64,000 nt of DNA, from NCBI GenBank assembly GCA_037367405.1, contig JAZKJV010006942.1, forward strand, positions 310,001-374,000, in the 5' to 3' direction. This DNA is from Ottelia alismoides (Eukaryota > Streptophyta > Magnoliopsida > Alismatales > Hydrocharitaceae). Positions 12,446-21,594 of the stretch are shown here, one piece after another (position 1 is the stretch's first letter; each line of letters opens with the position of its first letter). Under the pieces are notes generated by a model. It made no database searches. It was not told the DNA's origin and saw only the letters and a list, made by a program, of their open reading frames with translations. The position numbers and the translations under genes are program-made.

Positions 12446-14167
12446 AATGAATGACTTAGTTGATTACATCCCTGACTGTGCATGTGAATTTTCAAGGCTT
12501 AATTCAGAGAAGACCCTTAATTTGAGTGATCCTAAAATTCTGGGCACAACCAAGCTTTAATCAAAAGGAATCCAACTTCTCTAATTTTCAGACTCTCTAT
12601 TTGTACATATAATATAAGGATATGATTCTTAGTGTACTGCATTCATGAGAGTCAAGTCGAGACGTCACCTAAAGTTCCAATCCCAAAGATCCTCCTCTAG
12701 ACCTAATCCTCAACACTAGAGAATAAGTCTATTCTTGCTTCAGTCAACCGTCTCATTAGTTTGTCAGACTTGAAAGTGTATATGGAAGGCCAGATGATGG
12801 AGGGCATAGGATTGTGTCTGATTTTCTCTCCCTTTTATTGGAACAAGGTGCCTCTCGAGTGCCTTATTACTCAACACAAGTATATTTTTAATTTGTTGAT
12901 CAACGTGTCCATCAAAGGAATTTGGAGTCGTCTGCACTTGTTTTTCTGGGAGTACACCGGGGTGTGTCTCTTTTGAATATCTAAGATACCTTCAACACCC
13001 AGACTTGTAGCATTTACGATGCAGAGCCCTTTTTTGGTGTCAGCCCGACTCCTTGGTCCTAATTAGCGCTTGGTCCAAGTGGACACTTTTAAAATATTTG
13101 GGAGCGCTCGCCATTGGTAGAAGCTCATTTGGAATTTGATTTTGGATGATAGAGCTTTTCTTTGACATTTCTTTTTCTTTTCTTTTCTTGGCTAGCTCCA
13201 CTGCTTTTACCAAAAGTTGGCGCACACTGATCAACAATTTTCATTAAGTTTCATCACACCCTGGCACTTAGGTCAATATCAAAAAAGATAGCATATAAAT
13301 CTTGTTCACATACTGGCTAATGTTTTGCTGACACTCAGGTTTTCTGAAGCCGTCATTAACTTTATCCCATCCTCGAATATCATCAGATCGGATCTAAACT
13401 CAAATCTCTAGTCATAGTTCCTAAAGTGATATATCAACTTATCTCATCAATCATGCAGCTGTGGGAGTGATTGTGCTGATCATATTCTTTTTGAAGGTAG
13501 AGATGAAGAGTGCAATATAGCGCTCAAATCTTTCAAACTAGGGAAGTGTGGATTATTAAGTTCAAAACCCTAATGACTAAGACTGGCTAATTCAGAATCT
13601 CAAGTTCTCAGAAATCAAGTGTCCTCAAAAATCCTCAAGCCTTGAGTGATGGTGAATGTGTCAGGAATATATCAACCAAGGAATGCATGTTATGCAAGAC
13701 CATGAGTGATGTTATTTTTTTTAATGCAATTTTTTATATGCCAAAGTTTTTTTTGGGTGTTGTTTTTTTCTCTTCCTCTTTTTTTTGTTTTTGATTTTTT
13801 TTGATTTTTTTGTTTTTTTTGTTTTTTTGTTTTGTTTTTTTGAAAACATGTAATATACACACTACTTGTACCCATCCCTGATATTAGATAAAAACAATTA
13901 AAGTACGAGCTATGGATAAAGTAGATAAAATATATACAAACACCCCCCTATACTTAGCTTGTGCTATGTCCTCATGGCACAATGTGAAATGTTGACATAG
14001 TTCGTACCAAATATAGAGGATCAAAAAAGAAGAGAAGTGATGTATAAACAATGGTAGCGGTCCCCCTATACTTAGGCTCAGGTCAGCCTAAGTGTCATCG
14101 GATAATTACAGATGGGGGAACCGGGAAGAATCTCGGATGTACAAGAGAGTGTAGGTTCCAGAGAGGT
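12446..14167 (-). other. Non-coding 3' internal region of the outer Athila element
   Basis: I see no env-like or other coding frame between pol and the 3' LTR. There is a long T/A-rich low-complexity block (about 13713-13840) whose minus translation is only a lysine-rich run. Two further copies of the CCCCCTATACTTAG motif occur at about 13944-13957 and 14062-14075. Each is followed by a hairpin: 13959-13982, ten pairs with one wobble, and 14070-14093, nine pairs. Confidence 0.6.
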
Positions 14168-16686
14168 GTGCTATCTGGGCAGATCAAATTTTTCGTCAAA
14201 ATCTATGCCCTGAGTGAAGGAGATCTGTTCAACTTGTACTAATTGCTCATTGGATTCGACAAAATGTTTAAGCAGCTGACCGTTGACCATAGATGTTTGC
14301 GCGCTATCTGCGGTCTCTGAGATCTCAACACTCCCATTATTGTGTACCTCTCTTACAATGAAGGGTCCCGTCCATTTTGATTTCAATTTCCCTTGGAAAA
14401 TTTTCAACTTTGCATTAAATAGCCAAACTTTTTGTCCTGGGACAAAGATCTTTGTTCGAATGTTCTTGTCATGCCATCTCTTTACCTTGTCCTTGTAAAT
14501 GGTGCTATTTTCATATGCATGATTCTAATTTCAGACAGTTCATTCAAATTCATCTCTCGGTTCTTCTTTCCTTGGTGACATTTCCAATTAATCTTTTTGA
14601 TTGCCCATTCTGATTTATGCATGAGTTCTGCGGGCAAATGGCATGGTTTTCCGTATACCATTCTAAACGGGGAGGTGCCCAATGGGGTCTTATAAGCCGT
14701 CCGGTAAGCCCATAGAACTTGGTCCAAGAGTTGGGACCAGTTCTTCCTGTCAGGGCAAACGAGCTTCTGTAAAATTCCTTTAACCTCCCGGTTTGACACC
14801 TCGGCCATGCCATTGGATTGTGGGTGGTAAGGAGTAGCGACACGGTGCTCGATGTCGTATTCCTTAGTCAACTTCTTCACCTCCCGGTTGACAAAGTGGC
14901 TTACCCCATCAGATATTAAAACTTTTGGAATTCCAAACCTCGAAATAATATGATCTTTCAAAAATTTGCAGACAGTTTTGCTATCTGTAGCTCGAGTAGG
15001 GATAGCCTCCACCCATCTAGATAAATAATCTACAGTGAGAAGAATATATTCAAATCCTTGACTATTAGGGAATGAGCCCATAAAGTCAATGCCCCATGCA
15101 TCGAATACGTCACAGATGATCACTGGTTGCATAGGCATGGCATCTTTGGAACCAATGGTTCCTCCCATTCTCTGACAGACGGGGCACGACCTTACAAAAT
15201 TGTAAGCATCCTTAAACAAGGTCGGCCAGTAAAATCCACATTGCAATATCTTCTCAGCGGTCCTCTTCCCAGAGTGATGTCCTCCCGCCTCCAAGGTGTG
15301 GCAGAGATTGAGGATACTTTGATATTCCTCTTGAGGAATACATCTTCGCCATATGCAATCCGGTCCTTCAAAGAAAAGGAAAGGATCTTCCCAATGATAG
15401 TGTCTCGCTTCAGATATGAGTCGATCGATTTTGTTTCTGGGCCAACCTTGAGGAACTTCATTGGTGACGAGATAATTCACCGTGTCTGCATACCAAGGGA
15501 GTGAGTCAATAGCAGAAATTAACTCGTCTGGGAATGTTTCACGGATGGATTCAGATTCCGGAATTTTGTTATATTCAATCCGTGATAAATGATCAGCCAC
15601 GACATTCTTAACACCAGGTTTGTCCTTAATCTCCAAATCAAATTCTTGAAGCAGTAGAATCCATCTCAGAAGTCGTGCTTTTGCGTCCTTTTTGGCCATT
15701 AAATAGCGAATGGCAGAATGGTCTGTGTAAACTGTCACCTTAGATCCTAGAAGTATTGATCGAAATTTTTCCAAGGCAAAAACCACAGCAAGCATTTCTT
15801 TTTCGGTCACAGTGTAATTTTTCTGAGCAGGGTCTAAAACTTTGCTTGCATAGTGAATAGCATACGGGGTTCCATCTTTTCGTTGTCCTAATACAACCCC
15901 TACAACGAAATCGGATGCGTCTGTCATGATCTCGAAGGAAAGAGACCAGTCAGGAGCTTGTAGGACGGGAGTCTCAATGATCCTTCTCTTGAGTATTTCG
16001 AATGCTTCTAGACACTTATGATCTACCATGAATTCGGTGTCTTTCCCAAGAAGGTCAGTTAGCGGTCGAGCAATTTTTGAAAAATCTTTGATAAATCTCC
16101 TGTAAAATCCAACATGCCCTAGAAAAGACCGCACTTGTTTCACATTTGTAGGTGGCTCAAGCTTTTTGATCACATCAACTTTGGCAGGGTCAACTTCCAT
16201 TCCCTTCCTGGAGATGACATGCCCCAATACAATGCCCTCTTTCACCATGAAATGGCTTTTCTCCCAAGAGAGCACCAGATTCACTTCCCTGCACTTTTGG
16301 AGGACTCGATCCAGGTGCGCTAGACAATCATCGAATGAATCACCATGGACCGAGAAGTCATCCATGAAGACTTCCAGGAAATCCCCAACCATGTCGGCAA
16401 AAATTGCAATCATGCATCGTTGAAAGGTGCCGGGGGCATTGCAAAGACCAAAAGGCATACGCTTGAATGCGTATGTGCCGAAGGGACATGTAAAAGTAGT
16501 CTTTTCCTGGTCCTCGGGGGCGATAGCTACCTGATTGTAGCCCGAGTACCCGTCTAAGAAACAGAAGTATTCTCTCCCTGCCAATCTCTCCAGGATTTGA
16601 TCAATAAAAGGCAGCAGAAAGTGATCCTTCTTCGTTGCGGCATTCAGGCGCCTGTAATCCACACAGACACGCCACGACGTAGGTAC
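14168..16686 (-). pseudogene. pol: Outer Athila pol: reverse transcriptase, RNase H, integrase
   Basis: The reading begins at [15 protein letters not shown], next to the inserted element, and stays open to about 14520. Reverse transcriptase carries FMDD (about 16348-16375), the normal Athila form of YxDD. RNase H carries TDASD (about 15920) and the VTEKEM block (about 15800). Integrase shows GGHHSG and CPVCQRM (zinc-binding HHCC, about 15285-15170), then the core with GIDFMG (about 15090), ISDGVSHF (about 14910) and GMAEVSN (about 14805). One frameshift near 14520 separates the C-terminal part, which continues as [11 protein letters not shown] and KWTGPFIVREV (GPY/F module) to about 14171. 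The N-terminal protease side is across the nested insertion. No chromodomain is visible, as expected for Athila. First residues encoded by 16687-16707 belong to the inserted LTR. Confidence 0.9.
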
Positions 16687-17861
16687 TGATGAATACCCAT
16701 TCATCACTCTTTATTCTTATATTTTAGCTACAAAAACCTTTGCAAATACATGTAGATATGTGTAAATACAAATAATTACCAAAAGCATGCATTGTGTAAA
16801 AACCCTGTAATTAGCATGTTTTTATGCAAAAATAAAAGAATAAAGAGTAAAAAGAAAAAAAAAGGAAATATTTAGAATAAATATTGAGCAACTTGACCCA
16901 AGGGAGGGCTCAGCATGGGCCTGACCGCATAAAAGACAAAGTAGAGGGAGATAGGAGCTCATGTGTATATACTTCTGTAAATAAATAAAATTATATTTTC
17001 CTCACCCAAAAATATGCTTGTACATATTCTGTGTATATTTAGAGACTATTAAAAATAAAATAAAAATTTAAAAAATCAAAAAAATTCAAAAATGCCCTTT
17101 CACCATGTGTATAGATCATCATTCCTTATTTATTTAACCCTAAAAATAAATGTATTTATTTTCTAAACTTTTTGTAAATATTCTATGGCATATTTTGTAA
17201 ATAAAATAAATAAAAAGAAACACCACAAAAATCAAATAAAAACAACAAAAATTAAAAATACAAAAATACAGTGTATATACCATGTATATAAATGTATATA
17301 ACTATTTATTTAACCTATGAATATAAATAATTAAAATAAAATAAAAATACCATTTTGTTCTTTATTTTATGATGTAAATAAATAAAATATAAAATGGGCA
17401 TAAAAATACATAAAAATAACAAATAAAAAAATCAAAAATTAAAATCTATATAGTGTACATATACCTATATATATAGCTACCCTATTTTTATTTCCAAAAA
17501 TTAATTAAAAATCACCAAAAAATAGAAAAAAATAAAAGAAAAATATTTCATGTTTTGAGTTTTTCTTAATTCGGCCTTTTTCTACTTTAAATTAAATAAA
17601 CAAAAAAATAAAAACGTGGCAGCCCCTGATTGGTCCACGGGGGATTGTTGACCCCGGTCAACTCCCCCGCGGACTCCTTCCTTTTCTGGAAGATGTGCGC
17701 CGCCCCGCCTTCGCCGATTTTTCCACGCGTCTCCAGCCTGTCTCCCACGCAAACCCCATGCCCGGATTCTTCGCCGATCATCCGTCTTCCCCGCCAGATC
17801 TTTCGCCATGAAATCCACGCCTTCCATCGCTGCATCCACTCAACCCTAATCGGCCCTGTCT

Positions 17862-17874
17862 CCATATATATCCC
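17862..17874 (+). promoter_or_regulatory. TATA-like box of the inner Athila LTR
   Basis: The site CCATATATATCCC sits inside the GC-rich core and upstream of most of it. The position relative to that core resembles that in the outer element's LTR. Confidence 0.4.
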
Positions 17875-18384
17875 GACCTCCGCCGCCTCCGCGCCTCATC
17901 TTTGGCTCCCTGCCTTCACTCCCGTGACCTCCATCGTAACCACCGAGGTGACAGCTCGCGTTGGCCCTTGTTGCAGTGAGGAGGAGGTGGCCGGTCATTG
18001 ATCCGGCAGCTTCGCGCCGCCGTTGCTCCGCCACCCGACCGGAGCTCGAGCCTCAGGCAGTGACGACCTTCGAGGCTACGACCAGGAGTTAGCCACACTC
18101 CAGCACAGTCTCCCGCATCATCCAGGTATCCATTTCGCTTAGCCATTTAGTGTAATTTCCGATTTCGCCCAAATCCATCCTCCGACGTGTTCCCCTGATT
18201 CCGGCTATCTCGTGCATTATTTCGATCATCGGAACCTCCACACACCTTCGCCGTTCCTTCACGCACGTTCTTCGCCCACTCGCTCAACCCAGCTCGCCCC
18301 GGAGCTGGGAGTCGAGCTCCACCACCTGTCGCTCGCCGGAGCTCGTTCATCCCACCGCACCGATCACCCTCACTTCGCTTATTG

Positions 18385-18410
18385 GGGTCGAGGCACTTTG
18401 CCCTCGACCC
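18385..18410. repeat. LTR hairpin GGGTCGAGG/CCTCGACCC
   Basis: There are nine perfect pairs around the 8 nt loop cactttgc. The stem is identical at 53879-53904 in the third Athila LTR, with loop caacttgc. A pyrimidine-rich TTTTGCAGGT follows in both. Confidence 0.75.
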
Positions 18411-20326
18411 GCGAAGCCTTTGGCGTATTTTGCAGGTCGAGAGGAGGGCATCTGAGCCCCCCTCACATTCAGACCAGAGGCGCACCGCCGCCGAGCTCAC
18501 CGGAGCCCCTCCAGGGCTCGGGTGGACCATCGGAGGCTACCACTAGCTACGGGGCTTCACCGCGGACCCGTTCCGATCATCAGGAGCAGCTGAGGAGGAG
18601 TGCAGTTCACGCAGGAGGCCGGCGAAGTTCGCCGGCGTCGAGTTCTTCCATCATCCTCCAGAACCGTCCGATGAGGCCTCCGCTCCAGTCTTGATCTCAG
18701 CCGTCCATCTTTCGAGGAGCCGCGACCGTTGATCATCCAGAGGAACTCATCTGGACCGTTAGTAGTAGAGGAGAGAGACACCTGAGCCCCAGCCGTCAGA
18801 TCACCCACGTGGCCTCGCCTCAGCCGTCGATCGAGCCCAAGAGACAACGAAGGAGAGCGCCAGCCATCTAGGACCGTCCGATCTTCCACGTGGCGCGCAT
18901 CTGGCCGTCGACGAATAAAGGGGTAAATTGCTTAGGCCCCCTCGTAGTTTGAGTCTTTTATTTCTAGTCCTGTAAATATTTTAGTTATTTAATTTACGTT
19001 GGGATATTTGCATATTAGACCTCGGACTTTCTCGTATTTGCATTTATACCCCTGCCAGTTGTGGACACGTGCATCGACACGTGATATTTTGGTTTATTTG
19101 CAATAGAGACCCCTGTAGTTCTGGATGTTCTTTAACGAATGAAATCTTTTACTTATTTGCATTTATACCCTTGTGCGTGATTTATTTCCACATGTGCGTT
19201 TTATTTTGGGTATTTTGCAAGATAAGCCCCTGGACTTTTGGTACTTGTTACCAATAAGCCCTCGGAACTTATTTTTCTTACATTTAGGTCCCTGAGTGCC
19301 CCAGACACGCGCCTCGCGCGTGATTTCTTGGGTATTTTGCACCAGACCCCCCAGAACTTTTGGGTATTTGCACTTTGGTCCCTGTGCACAATGCCCTTCC
19401 TTTGTTTTTGAATAAAATATCAAATCACCTCCAAATTCGATGAAAATTTGACACATGGCTCCTGCCATGGTGTAGAATTTTTGTGAATTTTTGAGGACAT
19501 TTTTGATTTCATTTGCTATTTTTAAAAATTCAAAAACCCATATTTTTGCTACTGTTTAGATTCAAAAACCCCAAAAAAATATCAAAACCCTTCTAAAAAT
19601 CCTATAAAAATTAGTTACTGTTTATTTGGTGTTCTTTGATTTTCTAGCCAATTTTGGCTATTTTTCATTAAGTAAAAACCCTAAAAACTTAAAAACACCT
19701 AAAAACTCCTAAAAATCATAATAAATAATTTAAAAACTCAAAAACAATAATTTTGGTGCTTAAATTTTCCTTGTTTTCTCTAGTATACAGGGAAATTACC
19801 TCCAAGTCCCTTTGAGATCCTTAGATATTTTATCTTTAGGTCTTGGGCCTTGCTGGACAGTACCCTTTGTTTTTAGCACTGTTTGATTTTTAGAAAATAA
19901 AATAAACATCATAAAAATCTCAAAAATTCACCAAAAACATAAAAAAATATAAAACACATAAAAATATTTTTGTCTGAATTTTTGCTTGCTTTTTAATGCA
20001 TTAAATAAATTGCTCAAGTGTGCTTGTTTATACTTTCTTTATTTTCCTTCTCATATTAAAAATTCTAAAAAATTATAAAAAAATCAAAAACCACTAAAAA
20101 TTAGCTTCTCTGAAATTTGACTACTTAGTTTTTCAATCGTGCTCCTTGTGTTCGACCCTGGATCGCTATACCAGGTAAAAAGAATAGCGAAGACCGCTTA
20201 CATTGAATTTCTTGATTTTCTGAGTGGTTTTTATCAATTTTTCTCGATTGACCGCGCTTGGTGATTTGGGTCACAACGACCATTTTATTTACATACTTAA
20301 CCCGATTGCCAATCGTGACATCGGAA

Positions 20327-20344
20327 TGGCGCCGTTGCCGGGGA
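20327..20344 (+). other. Primer binding site, tRNA-Asp type
   Basis: TGGCGCCGTTGCCGGGGA is complementary to the 3' end of plant tRNA-Asp, without mismatch over 18 bases. It is the usual primer choice of Athila elements. Confidence 0.9.
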
Positions 20345-21594
20345 GCACGGCTTTGTAGTCATTTTTCTATTTTTGTCTCTCTCTATATTATTATTGTTTT
20401 CTGACCTTCTCTCTTTGATTTTTGTGCGAGGTACTGCTTGGACGACTTGGAGCTTCTTTTTAGAGGACCCGTGCAGGAGGAAGAGAGAGAGAAGAAGGAA
20501 CTTTTTTTATTTCTGAGAGAGAGAGAGAACAATATTTGTTGTAATAACTTAGACTTTGGACTTGTGGACACTTATAACTTAGCGGGTCTGTTTCGCCGAG
20601 TACCGGTGTACTCGGGGGACCCATTTGGATTTTCGCGGCTTTTTCTGCGGTTTAATAGCTAGCTGCCTTTTCCGGTGTTTACGCGGTTTTTCTCGAGCCC
20701 CTAGATTTAGGAATTTCTCTTACTTGTGTCGTAATTAGTAGGGTCCCCACACTTAACTGCCTATCTGTTCCTATAGATCGTTAATTGGACCTACTAATAA
20801 TAAATAATAAAAATAACTTAGTTGCTTTCCTGAGAGCCTACGTGCCGCGAGCCTGCCCCACAAGCGCTACTCCTGAACTCGACCTGTCGAGAAGAGGAGG
20901 GGTAAGCCAAGACCGGACTCTTTGGATCGAAGGCAAGTAACTGAGTTAGACGGTTCTGCGATAGAAGTTGCTCATCTAGGACTCGGTTTTTCCCGTTGCA
21001 TCATTTAGGTAGTTTTATTTCTGTCTTTAAATTCTGCGCGGATCACTTGCATGTAGAGTGCTGGAGACAAGGTACGCATTTCTATCTCTGCATGCGTCAT
21101 TGATTTCTTCGCGCATCGGCTTTTTCGTCTTCTCCCTCTGTTTTTGGCTTAATCATCAGGAGAATCGGAAAAATCGTTAGGCCGCTTGTATTTATTTTGA
21201 AAAAAATTAAAAAGAAAAACAAAAAAAAATTGGGACTGGATAACATTATTGACCCTAAAAGACACTCACATTAAAAATTTGTCTTGGGGAGAGCAACCCC
21301 CTCCTTGTATGGTTTGGATGCGCGAGAGAGTGACCCGTACCCTAGATAGAGCCCTCCGGTGCTATTTTTAGCTGACTACCGACTCTTCCGTGCGGGCCAG
21401 TCGGTTGGAGTAGCATCGGGTATCCTAACAGGTCACGTAAGCGCTCTGATATTTTGTATGTTCACCCAATAAAATTGACAAGATAAATTGACCGAGCTTT
21501 CACGGTCTTCATATTGTGTTGTGTTGGTGAACCGGGGGTTTGCTTTGCGATCATATTTTCTCCAGATCCCATCCGCCCAACTCGCCAGATCAAG
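20345..21594 (+). other. Leader of the inner Athila element
   Basis: This is non-coding. The block at about 20840-20940 is conserved at 56519-56615 in the third element and holds the hairpin CTCGA-CCTG-TCGAG (20878-20891). Packaging or dimerisation signals would be expected here. A short purine-rich stretch of GA repeats is at 20480-20530. Confidence 0.65.

Larger units (their letters stand above)
16687..20324 (+). repeat. 5' LTR of the inner Athila element
   Basis: The LTR is 3638 bp. The start is exact: a palindromic tip, TGATGAAT-ACCC-ATTCATCA, at 16687-16706. The end is set two bases before the primer site, by analogy with the two other Athila elements; its last bases (ATCGG) are not the usual TCA. 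Layout: AT-rich block (16710-17600), TATA-like site (17862-17874), GC-rich core (about 17620-18910), a conserved hairpin (18385-18410), then degenerate repeats with TTTGCA and CCCCTGGACTTTTGG phrases (about 18920-19390), then AT-rich DNA. The LTR starts like that at 52270. Confidence 0.85.

Noticed and set aside
13690..13875. Small lysine-rich protein on the minus strand
   Set aside because: It is the translation of a T/A-rich low-complexity block, with no conserved content.
12446..14167. An env-like gene, as in some Athila elements
   Set aside because: No open frame, signal peptide or membrane segment in the expected place.
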